Part shown: positions 23,230 to 36,300 of the stretch, in pieces
How positions within the stretch are numbered: the first letter of the stretch is position 1
How the letters are laid out: each line of letters begins with the position of its first letter
DNA from: Nectonema munidae
Taxonomy: Eukaryota > Nematomorpha > Nectonematoida > Nectonematidae
Length of the DNA: 64,000 nucleotides
Reading direction: 5' to 3'
Assembly: GCA_030549495.1 (NCBI GenBank)
Contig: JAUIRK010001057.1
Span: 496,001 to 560,000, forward strand
Made by a program: the position numbers and the translations under genes
The notes under the pieces: model-generated
What the model saw: only the letters and a program-made list of their open reading frames with translations
Database searches by the model: none
Told to the model about the DNA's origin: nothing

Positions 23230-25088
23230 CTGTATGAGATCTCTAAACAATTTGAAGAAAAAATATAAGTTTCCGGTAATTGGAGAATACAGTATCCATT
23301 ATCGTTTGAATTTTTAACGTTTCGTCTTCTAACATGAACATTTTCCTTTATAAGTCAGCAAATACAACTGCATACAACGGTTTTGAAGCTTTTTATCGTT
23401 GTGATTTTGACAATACTTTTTCTATCCAAAAATCAATATCAAAATCTGTGAGCAATGTTTTCTATTGTCCAGGATTGTGGGAAAATAAAACTTTATAGGG
23501 AGTAGAGAGTAAACTTTTTCGCTTTGTTAAGCTTGGGTTCGTTTTGTTCTAAAGGTTCAATAACTTATCTTGAAGAAGAAGGATCTTTTGATATCTTGTT
23601 CACGAAATCAGCAAAATTATTTCACCTAATTTTTTCAAAAAATCAGTAATTAAAGGAAACGAATTACTACTTTTATTAAGATTTGAGATCATTCTTCTAT
23701 GATTTCATTCTTTAATTTGTTTTGTGAATCAACTTTAGATCTTCTAGTAAATGTAATGATTTATAACAAAATAAATAAGGGAATATAGTATGAGTTTTAT
23801 CCAAAATTTATATTATTTTAATTTTTATAAAAAGTAAAATTGTTTGAATTAAATATAAATAATTTTTATTAATTTTCATATATTTTATTCCATTTATATT
23901 TTGTAGGCTATGGACCCACGAGCATGTAGACTTTATGCAATGATGTTAATCTGGCAGAAGATCCACAGGAGGCAAAACATTTCAAAAGGCCTCAGCTCCC
24001 AAACTATCCAGCAAAGGAACTGTCTAACAAAACATTTTAAATACATGATGAAAAATATCGCCCATAAGCCAAGAATGAGAAAGGCGTTAATGGTACTATA
24101 GTAGATAGCCAATTAGGAGACAAGCTCAGATTAGTAAGGAAACGAAAAAGGCCTTTAGCCACTTGCGAATAAGACTAGTGGTGCTGCCGCATAGGTATCA
24201 TCTTTTTTATTTGCATTTGTCGAGCATAGATACGAGAAACTTCTGAATCCATTTAGTTTATATCAAAGATGTTGACCGTCCAGTTTCTCTTCGCCAAATT
24301 TCACACGCTCTGTTTGAAATGCTTCTAGAGAAAAAATTATATGATGCTCTACACTGTACACAAAACTTCAACTTTCGGAATAAACACTTTGATTCTCGAA
24401 ATCTAACATGGTAAACAAAATTAGCAAAGTTCAGAATTCCAAAGTTCAGAAAGAGCTTTAGTTTTTTTGTGCTTTTCGTACTGGTATTTGTAGTTTGTCG
24501 ATTTTTAAAACAAAGCTTTATATTTATGATTTAAATAAAATCATATTTTACTCATTCTATCACACACATGTAGAAAGCGTTTTATATAGAAAATAAATTG
24601 ACTAAGATTTTTAAAACTTATTGAAATCATTTGAGCATTTGAAATCACGTCAATAGAGATTGCAAGCAACAGAATTAGCAGCCGTAATAATACTGAAATA
24701 AATATACTTCTGATGGTTAATCCATTTAGCAATAAACCTAATGGCGCATCTCTTGGTTCTATATCATTCCCCCATGTGTTTCATGGGGAAAAATGGTGAG
24801 AATAGCCATATAAGGATGCTAGTTCAGCCGAAATGTTCTGGGTCCTTATTGATGTAAATATGGAAAAGGGTTACGTAAAGAGACGAATTTCGCAAAATTT
24901 TGATATTCCGTTTATAATGTGACATTTCACATTTTATTAAGCTTTGATTGATACAACTGTAATTTATCTAAGATGCGCCCACATCTTAAATGTTCGTTTC
25001 TATTGCGTTTGTCTTTATTCTTGTTTCAATAATAACAGAGACTTAAGCATTGGAGCAGGTTGTACTTAAAAATTAAAAAAAATGTCTA
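23230..25088. other. AT-rich spacer with weakly coding-like stretches
   Basis: Two stretches read like eroded coding sequence without a family I can name. One is on the plus strand at about 23905-24180, preceded by a good acceptor-like site (TTTTGTAG at 23899-23906). The other is on the plus strand at about 24255-24420 (VDRPVSLRQISHALFEMLLE). Neither has a supported gene model. Confidence 0.35.
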
Positions 25089-25090
25089 TA

Positions 25091-25916
25091 CAGTGCACCC
25101 TCGATATACCCCCACTATTGGGGTTATCATCAATTGGCAGTATATCGGGGGTATCGAAAATGTAGCTGTCTTATTTGCTTTGATTACAATGTATTGTAAA
25201 GTACGGAATTTAATTAAAGTAAGAAATTCAAAAATTTATTTATTTTTTGAAGTTAAAATCCAGGATTTCTTTTTGTTTACACTTTGAGTTCTAAACCTCA
25301 TTTGAGCATTTTTCTTATTATAATATCACTTTCTAGATTTGTTACTAGTAGCCCGAAATATTTTCTTGCGTGAATTTCCTTTAACAACAGTAACTAAAAA
25401 TGCCTAATGAGTACAAAAGTGTCACTAAAACATAAATAGAAAGAAAATTATGGCAAAGGCTATTATTTTTGAATAAATAAAAGTAAATATTATTATAGTT
25501 AATTTGACAGCAATACATGATATAAAATCGGCGCTAAATTTGACGACAAAAAGCATATCCGTTCTGTAAATAAATATGGCGGACGGCTGACAAAAGTGGC
25601 GTTATATTGGCGGAGTTATAAAAGAGAGAAATTTGATCTATATAATTTTATGGCATTAAGCGGGAGGCATTGAAACGGGGTGGCGTTTGTGCGAGGGATC
25701 AAACAACTCATTAATCACTGCTAAAATTGCATCAACAACGCATGGCGTTAAATCGAGGGTTATTTCAATGAAGTAAAGTGTGCTTGTTCTATCAATGTTA
25801 TTGGCGGATGGTAGATAGCGAGGGGCGTTAAATCGGGGGAATTATAATGGAAAGAAATCAGGTCTTCATAATTGTATGGCGATAAATCGGGGTGGCGGTA
25901 AAGCGAGGGAGCAGTG
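25091..25916. mobile_element. 826-bp TA-flanked element with inverted ends (Tc1/mariner/pogo-like MITE)
   Basis: The left end reads CAGTGCACCCTCGATATACC and the right end, inverted, CACTGCTCCCTCGCTTTACC. They agree over most of about 28 bases and both are bounded by TA (25089-25090 and 25917-25918). The interior repeats a GCGTTAAATCGGGG-like motif several times towards the right end. No transposase frame exists. TA target and CAGTG-CCCTCG ends fit the Tc1/mariner-pogo group; assignment to pogo/Tigger in particular is inference. Confidence 0.7.
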
Positions 25917-25918
25917 TA

Positions 25919-28900
25919 TATTGTCATAAGGCTTCTTTAGAAGAACTGCGTATGGGTAAATCTGAAGGAACACAGCTCTAAGACTTGGAGTGGAAGTGTT
26001 AACGGAAAGATGTCAATCTAGACGATTTTTAAAGTTTCTCTATAAATAAGTCTTATGGAAATCATTAAGTATTCAAGATAATCATAATTATAATTACGTC
26101 ATTGGTACATCATTACAACCCACTTCACCCCCTCCCATCTGATGAGTTTTTTGAGAAATGGATTTAAATAATTAAAAAAACAATTACATGGCAAAAAATC
26201 GGTTCTACTAATTTTAGCAATATTTTTATACTGCAACAAAAAGTTTTATTTTTCAATTTTATCTTTTATTACTGAAAGTTTTACTTTTTTTTTAATTTTA
26301 AATGCATGTTGGGAACAAGATTAGCAATGTTTAATTAAATAAAAAAATAGGATTTCTAGATATTTAATATGGATAACCCAGTGGATACTCATACAATTCT
26401 TTTTAGATCTTTCTCAAAAAATTTTGCAATTAAAATTTATGAAATTTATTTTTCTATAGGCTGAGTATTCATATAGATAGCATACTTGACTTTAAAAAAG
26501 TAGTAGAAAAAAACTATCAAAGACTTAAAAAAATGCAATCCAGTCAAAAAATTTCTGAAATAAAAGCGAGATACGCCTCTTGTATCGAAGTGACATCAAT
26601 TTGAACAAGTGAAAGATTTTTTCAATAATTTATATTTAATTATTGTATTTTAGGTACCATGACCTCAATTGAATATGTTCGATTCTATCAGTGCTAAATC
26701 ATCTATGCTGGTTCAGAAAATGATATTCACGTAGTAATTATCTACATTAACAAATAAAACTTTTTATTTTGAGCTGGAGCTTTCTCGTTCACCCTATCCA
26801 AGTGATTTTATGTTTAATGTGGTGCACTTAGATCAAAAGGTTTCTCTTTAATTAACTTGATAAATGTAATGAAAATTTTTTAGATATGAAAACTAAGCTT
26901 TTTGATCAAGGAAAAGTCTTGTTGACTTTATATAAAATTTTTTGCTAAATGATCCAATTGTATTTTGTTTACAAAACGGTGATATTCTATTATCACAGGG
27001 TGAATTTCAATAAATTTTTCTAGTTTTCTTTTAAATCATATTTTCTTATATAAATTCTATGTTTTGGATCATTAATTTTTTTTTAGATTTAATTTTTATT
27101 AAAAAAATTAATTTAATCTGTAAATTAAATTAAACTCAAGATTTTAAAGTTAACAAAATTCCTATTGAACCCCATTTTGTATATTTTTGCTAACCGAAAA
27201 ATTCAGCTTTATTAGAAAGAAGTGATGTTCTATGCTGCAACTTGTTCCTTTTTTATATATTTTGAGCTTGTAAATAAATAACTGTTTGCTACTTTCAGAT
27301 TCTGGGTTTGTTTTTACAATTTTACTGATTAGATTAAAATTACTAGTAACATGCTTTGGGGTTTATTCTGATATCTTCGGTTTCGTCCACCTGTCAATTG
27401 CCCGTCTGTGAGTGAGCATAGCTGTTGAAGCGGACGTTACGTATTTTTTCACTCCCTTAATAACTAAATTGGTGCCCCAAAATTTTTATGCGTGCCTCCC
27501 CCCCCCCCTGGACAAGTGTCCTGGCGACGGGCCTGGGCAGAAGTCTAGTACGCATGTCCTTTAGTGTTTGCAGTTATTACGAACAACAATATTTAAAAAA
27601 TTTAGAATCGGAATCAAAATCATTATCTAAAAATCGGCCTGAAACTGGTATGAACATGCACGATAACGAATAGCCCATTATATTAGACTAAATATTTATA
27701 CTTGAAAACAAATTATTCATAGCAGTGTGAGAAATTTATTTTGAAAGATAAGGAGGAAAAACAAATGAATAAGCTATATTGTGTTTGACACTCCTGAGCT
27801 AGACAGACGCTTAAATTTTACAGAGGATTACGATGTTTATGAGAAATAAGCATACTGATCCTTTAATTTATTAAATCGTGAGGGATAAACAATATAATTT
27901 GAAGGTAAATTTTTCATGTTTTTTAACAGAAGATTAGTGAATGAAAAACTGGGATGGGGGATACAGGAAATTCAGATAAAAATTTAGAAAAGTTATGTAA
28001 TTCGATTAACTTTTAACTATAAAAATTATAGTTATCATAAAAAAAATAAATTTTAAATACTATTCTATATTATTTTACATTATTAATTAATACGAACCCA
28101 GATATTTAATTATATTTCAAATAATACTTCAAAAAATATAGAGGTATCGCTATAATATATAGTTTTGCAAGATTTAGTATAAATTCAAACTAACTTCATA
28201 TTTTAAAGTATTTATGTATTGTTTTATTTCAATAATTAATACATAAACTCTTTAAAATAAGAAATTAAGTAAATATTAAGATAATATATAAATAAAGAGT
28301 TATATTATAACTAGATCTTTAAAAATATTATAATAAATTTAGTACAAATTTAAACATAATTATAATTATTTATTTAAACAAAAAAATCAATGTTTTTTAC
28401 AAGAATTCGCTTTAAAATACCAGTTTGCCGAATTAAATGAGACTAGTTAATAAAACTAAGGATTCCATTTTAATACTGAAGTAAAACATTTTGAAAAATT
28501 TAATAACTTTTTTTTTTATTATAATGAATATTTTAAATGCATTAGTTCTATTTTCATTTTATTTCATTTTTAAATTTAAAATAAATATAATATCATTCGC
28601 ATTTATATCAAATTTAATATATTTTAAAACTTTAGTATAATGGCGAATTGATTCGTTGTATTTGTTTACACAATGACGTGCCTTTGTTATATTGTTTACA
28701 CTTCTATGGTATAGATTCATGAAGAGAGAAATAATTGTAAAAATCTACCTTGTCAGTAAGATATCATTTACATTAACTAATACTTTTTGTTTTAATCCTA
28801 CCCTATCCTACATATGCTAGACCCACGTCAGTGAATAGATGAGATATTTATGGATAGGGTCATAGCCATATTTATTATTTATCGATTAGTATTGTATATT

Positions 28901-30120
28901 TGAATAAAAAAAAATAGAAACTTATAAAACATTTGTTTATTCAAGTGATGTTTTATACTTATAATTAGGAAAAAATACATAGCCTTAGTTATTAAAACAT
29001 GATTATCAGATTACAATAAGGTATTTTAGAAGAGAAAAGGGACCAATGCAGTAACCGCGCTAAAAAATTTTTTAGGGGGGGGGGCTGTGAAGGGGCAACA
29101 AAAATTTACATTATGGAATAAATTTATTATCTCATCAGAAGAGGGCGCTAAAAGTACTATATAAATTACAAAAACAAATTGTTATAAAGGCATTTAATCA
29201 TTTTCAAACAGTTTTGTTTCCAATATATTGCATAAATGTTTTCAAAGTTACTTGCACAGCTATATGTTTTTATAATTTTTTCTTAAGTTAAGACACTTGG
29301 AGCAAGTTGAAAATTTTGAGGGGAAGCAAAAAATAAAACTAGGGGGGGGGGGCATTTGCCCCAAAAATATATAGGTAGCGCAGGCTCTGGGCCAGTAAGA
29401 AGGGCGTATTAGAATTTTGATACTAAAGTTTATAATCAATATTTTTAATAAATATTTTCAACTAATATTTTGAATACATAGTACTACTTATTTATTGAAA
29501 GCATAGATAATATTTTTATCTTAGTTAAAAATATGGATATTAACTATATTTTAGGTCATTTTTCTCTTTAGATAGTGACAATATTCTGTCCTTTAACTCA
29601 AGTTGATTAGTGCAGGTTCAGCAGCTTGCTGTTAGTGGTAAATGAAAAACAGTCTGGTTTATACAACTTTTAGTTTTGTAATATATAATTGTGGTTATAA
29701 ATATTATTGAATATTATATTTGCAAAGTTTATAATTTTCGATTAAAATTTCAACGTTTTGGGAATTAATATCATTATATTCTTAATTAATCGGGCTATTA
29801 TATAAAATATTATAATGCAAAAAAAAAATAATTCATTTCCTCACACATTGATACTTTGATTAGTAAACCAAATCATAATAATTTTTGTAGTTATTTTTGT
29901 GATGACCATTACACTTTGATAATATATTTATGAAAATTAAAACAATATTTATAATGCTATATTAATTTGGTTAAATTTCGCAAAAAAATCTCTTACTTTT
30001 ATATAAAAGAAGTATTATGATTACTCTTACAAACTAAGTTTTTCAAATTTGAGGTGAAAAAAGAGATTAAATCTAACAGCATATATTGTGTTTTGTTTAA
30101 TTTATTTTTTTTTAACATTT
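25919..30120. other. very AT-rich intergenic region upstream of the SLC17 gene
   Basis: No gene is supported across about 4.2 kb. The plus frame at 27488-27673 crosses a C-run and has no domain. The last few hundred bases must hold the promoter and probably a 5' leader exon of the downstream SLC17 gene, since the start codon lies just after a good acceptor. Neither could be pinpointed. Confidence 0.45.
29030..29400. repeat. G-run-bounded repeat-like block
   Basis: Two long G-runs (about 29077-29087 and 29341-29350) bracket an AT-rich middle. The right part contains GGGGGGGGCATTTGCCCC and GCGCAGGCTCTGGGCCAGT, much more GC-rich than the surroundings. It looks like a small non-autonomous element, but I could not define matching ends or a target duplication. 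Confidence 0.35.
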
Positions 30121-30132
30121 AGGTGTTTGATA

Positions 30133-30354
30133 ATGAAGATTTTCATTTTTCCAAAAAGAGTGTGTTTCGCTATTTTAAGCTTCTTTGGATTTTGCCTTTT
30201 TGTCTCTATTCGCGTTAACCTCTTTATAGTTGAACCTATCATGAATATTCAAGAATACAATCCAGTAGGAACAAATACTACCTTCCGATGCGCAGTTTCA
30301 AACATAAAATTTTACCAACATGTTAATCCTTCCAAAAAAAATACAATTAAAAAT
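30133..30354 (+). CDS. SLC17-like exon 1
   Basis: Residues 1-74. It holds the first membrane span and the conserved RVNL (27-30), then a luminal/extracellular loop with possible N-glycosylation sites (NTT, residues 48-50). It ends at AAT|GTAAAC, phase 0. Confidence 0.8.
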
Positions 30355-33300
30355 GTAAACATATAATTATATTTAAAAAAAATTGTTTCATGAAATCATC
30401 ATCGCTCTAATAATATAACTGACATCATCATAATCATAATCATTATCATCAATATTATCATTTACGTCATGATTATTACTCACATAATAAACATCATGAT
30501 CATTATTATCATCATCATCATTATTATTATTTTTATTATTAACAACAACATTATCATCATTAGGTAATTAAATTATTCCAACAACATTACCATCATATTT
30601 AGTGTTATTTTTATTATGATCGTCAACCTATTCATCATTATAACAATTTTCATCATCGCTTTATTTTTATATAGAATAAAAAAAGTCTGTGGTCTTCACA
30701 AGAGGAAGGACAAATTTTATCCGCCGTATTTTATGGAATAATTACAGCACAAATTTTCCCAGGATTCTTTTACACGCCCTACAACTTAAAACAAACCATT
30801 GGCTGTGCACTTTTACTCGGAGCAATAGGATCTCTACTGTCTCCTTGGTCTTCGCAACACAATGTCTTAATTTTCTTCATGTGTAGGTTCCTTTCAGGTT
30901 TTGGCGAAGTAAATCTCTAATACCCTATTTTCAATAATCATATAACAAAATTTTTTAATTTAATTATTTTTACATTTCTAAAAACATTAAAATAAGGTAT
31001 TTTATCGTTTATTTTTGTTAGGATTAGCATAAGTTCAAAAAGTTTGTTTTGACTTGGTTTATTCATCCTTTTTTTTCTTTTATTCCATATATTTTTTAGC
31101 ACAAACCATAATAAGTGCGCTGTTTCAAATGAGTCAGACTATTTCTTGCCAACGCCTTAAAAAGTCAAAAATTTAAAACATACATATTTTAGCAAGAAAT
31201 TATTCAAATTTCATTGGAATTAACAAAAACATCATAAATTGCGATATTATTAGCCTGTAAATCATAAATATTAATATTGAATGTGTTAACATTTCTTTTG
31301 AAATAATAAAGAAAAATATCACTAAAATAAGTATGATCTTTTTAAAATTCGAAATTTGCGCTGCTTGCCAAAACTGCATGCAACAATGTGGAGCAAGTTG
31401 TTGAGAAGATAAAAGAAAAAATACGACATAAAATGAAAATGAATGATAATAAAAGTGTTGAAATGATTTCTGCAGACTATGACAATTACAAAAACATTAT
31501 GTATGTCTTGTTGAAAAAAGAGCTATTTGCATTATAAAACTGATGAAATGATCCGATTAATTCCATATATTTTTGTTTAAATATAAAGTTAATCTTTATA
31601 TGTAATTATATTCAATAAATATTTTCGAAAAGTCATAAACTTTGAAAAAAAATTAAAACTCACTCACAAACATTTTTTGTGTTTATTGTGAACGTTGTTC
31701 TTGCATTTAGAAATAACATGCGAAATCCTTCTGATTTTTGCTTAAATAATTTCTTTGCACAATTGCCTCTCGTAGGTTCAGATATATTTGCGTAATCTTT
31801 CTGATAACGATAAATTTGAAGCAAGGATCTCACTTAGTTTGGTATATCGAGTTTTGGGCAGAGATATTCATAGGGTTTTGAGAAAGAAATAGAGATGGAT
31901 TTTTTATGCCTCCTTTCTTACCACTTTCTTTTATAGAAAATTAAGTGTTATTCACACCATTACACAAGTGTTCAGAGCAGACATGTGAAGATAATTACTG
32001 AAGACAACCGTTGGATAAGGTCTTGAGATTTTGTATAGCACTCATCATCTTATTAAAATTATTACACCTGATTTTAAACAATTGTAGCACAAGAACGGCT
32101 CTGGTTTATTTCTCGACCCTATTTTTCTCAAGTAAAGTTTCTAATTTTGCTCTCGATTGGTGAAGTCTTCTAAATTACATCGGACAGTCCACTAGGATAT
32201 GTTATTTTTATTGGCTATAGGTTTCTCATTCAACCAGTAATGAGTTTTATTGCCTGAAATAGTGATATGAAAAACCTAGAAAGAAGGTTGATATACAAAT
32301 AAAACGATCTTATAGAGACTTGAAATATTGTGCATATAAACTGCAAGGAGTGAATACTCGTTGTAAATAAGACTTATTACAGCTTGAATCGTCAGTATGT
32401 AATCAAAATAGAAATGCAAAGATAGCGGTGCAAAGTGTATTCGAAGGATATGTTCATTTGAAAATTTAAAATTAAGAAAAATTGACGAAGAGTAACTAAA
32501 ATCCAAATTTGATTGTTCTTATTCAAAATTACGTTTGTTTTAATTGAAAAAGAAGTGTAAGCGTAGAGTTCCAAGATGGCCTTTCACAGTAGTAAAAATG
32601 GTATGGCGATGCCAGGGTTAAAAACTAATGAGAAAATATAAAACCGCATTATAAACATAAAATTTCAAATCACCAAAAAATGCGTATTCTGGTTATATAC
32701 TTAAATATTTAGGCGAAAATCAAAATCAAAACTTTTATTTTGCAAACTTAATTTATTAATTTAGTGAAAATGAAATAACTACTTTAAAACGACTTAATAA
32801 TTAGAGAAGTAGAAACCTCAAAATAAGAAGTAAAATGGAAATAAATATAACTTTAATCATTTTATTATAGTGTAGATAACAAAATGATTATGTATATTCA
32901 TATTTTGTAAAAGTTAATTAATGTATTTTCATAACACAACAAATTTTCTAATTTATAATCATCTTCTTCAAATAAATAATTGTTTTAACTTACAACTTAC
33001 CCACAAACAAAAGAAAATCGCACAAAAAATCTTTTTGTTTGAATTAAACTTAACCATAAACAAAAGAGTACACCACAAAAATAAATGATGTCAAACATGT
33101 GAACAGATTTTAACGATTTTTGTGTATTATCATTTATTTGGAAATATTTAAAGTTATTTCTGCTAATACATTAAATAATCCGCGTAGTTTTCTAATCGAG
33201 ATTTCATTAAACTTTCATACTTTTTTAGATTTTTAAAACAACATATTTTCATCATATATAATAATTGAGTCGCATTGTTCAGATACATCTATATTCGCAT

Positions 33301-36300
33301 AGTTAGCATAAAATGGGGGACCCATAAATTTAGTTGGGGGGGGGGGGGGGGTGTGAGTACGGTTGGTTAGATGGTGGATTCGATAACTCAAGGTATTGGG
33401 TTCGATCCCGCATCAACCCTGCTTTGCTCATATTTCGATACAAGCGACGCAATTGTGCCTTCTCGATGAAAACACCGTATGGATTACCTTTACCTAAATG
33501 AAAACGGACAAATCAATAGTTATTATTATTATTGCAAGTGTGTTCACGCATTCGTTTGTCGATTTGCTTGAAACGGACGGGATCATTCAAGGTGGAATAG
33601 TAGGTGGCCTTTGGATCATTGGTTGTTTGAAAATTTGGCATATTGAAAAAATTTGAAAATATTATAGCATTAATATGTAGAGAAGAGAATGTTTTATAAT
33701 AGAGTAAAATGAATTGATTGCCGCATTCTTTTCTCACTTCGATCGAAACAGACGCGATCATTTAAGGTATTTCGTTGGTTAATTAACGGGTTTTATAGAT
33801 AGGAGCATGAATCCATAAAAGTGTTTTTTGAAATTCCCTATTTTAGATTTTCTTAAAGGGATTTATTTTTCAAAATTCCCGCTCCAAATTACAAGGGACT
33901 TATTGATAATGGTATAAATCCTATATAAGTATTTATCTCAAATTTTTAAAACTGGATTTTATCCATAAATTTATAAATTGTAACGGGATATTTATCTATG
34001 AAGGAAGATCTTGTAGAAATCCATGTTAAAAAATTTTTGAAGAGAAAATTCTCTTTTTTCTAAATATGGCAAAATAAATAAACCATTAAAATAAATTAAT
34101 AGAATGATAAGAGATTTCTAAAAATGTATAATACTTGTATAATTGTTTAGTATATGTGAAACTCAAATTTTACAATTTTTCACATTTTTTCAGCATTAAA
34201 AAAATTTGTTGATAAATAAAATGTTATTTTTTTACATTTTTTTAATCAGTATAAAATTTTCTTAAAGATGAGGTTATAACATTGGATAAGTTACAAAAAT
34301 TTTCAAAAATCATTCATGGGTAAATTTTTTTAGAGGTTTTTTAGGCTTATGGTTAGGGTTAGATGATGTCATTTTTAAAATATATTTGAAAAACAGAATT
34401 AGAGATTTTCTAAGCTTAAAATTAGGGTAGATAGTGTTATTTTTAGAATATATTTTCAAAAAGAAAACTTTTTAATTTTGTTGGCTCCAACATTACCTGT
34501 AATAAATTGAAATTTAGTAGATTCGACTAAAACTCTTCTTTGTTTTTACTAAATTGCTGGAGCCAAAAAATATCAAAAAGTTTCAGTTTTTCAAAATTTA
34601 TTTTAAAAATGACATTATCTTACCCTAATCATAAACCTAAAATCTTTTATTCTTAGCAGGTTTATATTAGTAAATATACTATGATGCTTTTTTAACCCTA
34701 TTAGTGCTGGGCAAAATTTGCCAGCTCAAGTGCTGGGGGGCGTAAAGTGCCCCCCCCCCTATTTTTCTCAGATATTAATAAGTTTTTATAAATATTTTTA
34801 ATGTTAGATATATATTTCATCTATGCTGAATTCAGTGGTGATATTTATTTTTTATGAAAATCAATCAATTCTGTCAAAAAATTGATCTAAATGTGGCAGC
34901 TCATCCTAAAAAGGAACTTTTTATCTAAATAAGTATATAAAGTTTTTTACACATTTATACCCATTTTCAAATATGCTGAATTCAGTGGTGATATTCATTT
35001 TTTATGAAAATCAATCAAACCTGTCAAAAAATTGATCTAAAAGTGACAGCTCATCTCAAAAAGGAACTTTTTATCTAGATAAGTATATAAAGTTTTTTAC
35101 AAATGTATACCCATTTTCAAATATGCTGAATTCAGTGGTGATATTCATTTTTTATGAAAATCATTCAAACCTGTCAAAAAAGTGATTTACATATGACAGC
35201 TCATCTCAAAAAAGAAACTTTTTATCTAAATAATTATATAATGTTTTTACACATATACACCCATTTTTAAGCATGCGTAATTCAGTGGTGATATTCATTT
35301 TTTTTATAAAAATCAATCAAAACTCAAAAAATTGATTTATCCCAAAAAGAAAGGATCAGGCACGGTTTTTTGAATTAGAGAATTACGTTTAATAGAAAGT
35401 ATAGGGAGGTGATGAAGTTTACCGTGCATGGCATTTTACACACATATACCCATTTTCAAGTAGGCTGTGTTTACTGGTTATATTCCTTTTTTTTTATAAA
35501 TATTAGTCAAACCTGACAAAATAATTTAAATATGACAGCCCATGTCAAAATTAAAATTTTAATTCTTTTAAAGTTTTTTTTATACATTTCAAGTATGGAA
35601 ATTTAATGGTGATGTTCATTTTTTATGAAATCAATAAAACCTGTCAAAAAATCGATTAAACCTGTAAATCAATGTCAAATATATAAACATAAAAATAACT
35701 TCTACTTGCAGTTTTCTCTGGTAATTATTTTCTTAATTTATTTAATAAACCAACTTTAGGTGTTTAATTCACTCAAAATATTTCATTCTACAGTAACTTA
35801 TGTAACTCGATAGGATCTCCATCTTTTTGGCTACAAATTCATTATCGGCTCGTAGTCTCTACGTCATATTATAATTTACAGTATGTAATTTTGGTATTCA
35901 TTCTATGATGATCCTTTCTTGGTAGCTCTTTTTTCATTAGAAATTTATATTCTTCAATGTGTGTTCGAAAATTTTTTTATAAGGATAAAATTCCTTTTTT
36001 CCTCTCAGGCCTGAATATTTGTCAACCAATCTCATTTCAAAGGTTTTTTTCTGATGAATCATTCGTGATGTTGATTGTTCAATTACAAAAAGTTGTCAAC
36101 GTTCTTCATCTAAAAAATTACTTCTTTGACACAAAAGGAAAAAGATGAACAAATTCAATTTAAATTAAAAATATCTTGATAGTGACTAAATTCTCACATA
36201 GGGGGGGGAGATTTTTTGGAGGGTTGGCATCTGTACCATTTTTGATAAATCTGACCTATTCTAAATTTTCAGATTTCCTACACATCTTAGCTAAATGTTA

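Noticed and set aside
25060-25287. 75-codon plus-strand frame
   Set aside because: It spans the left terminal repeat of the TA-flanked element, so it is not a gene.
27488-27673. Small plus-strand protein starting MRASPPPW
   Set aside because: It crosses a C-run and has no family resemblance or gene context.
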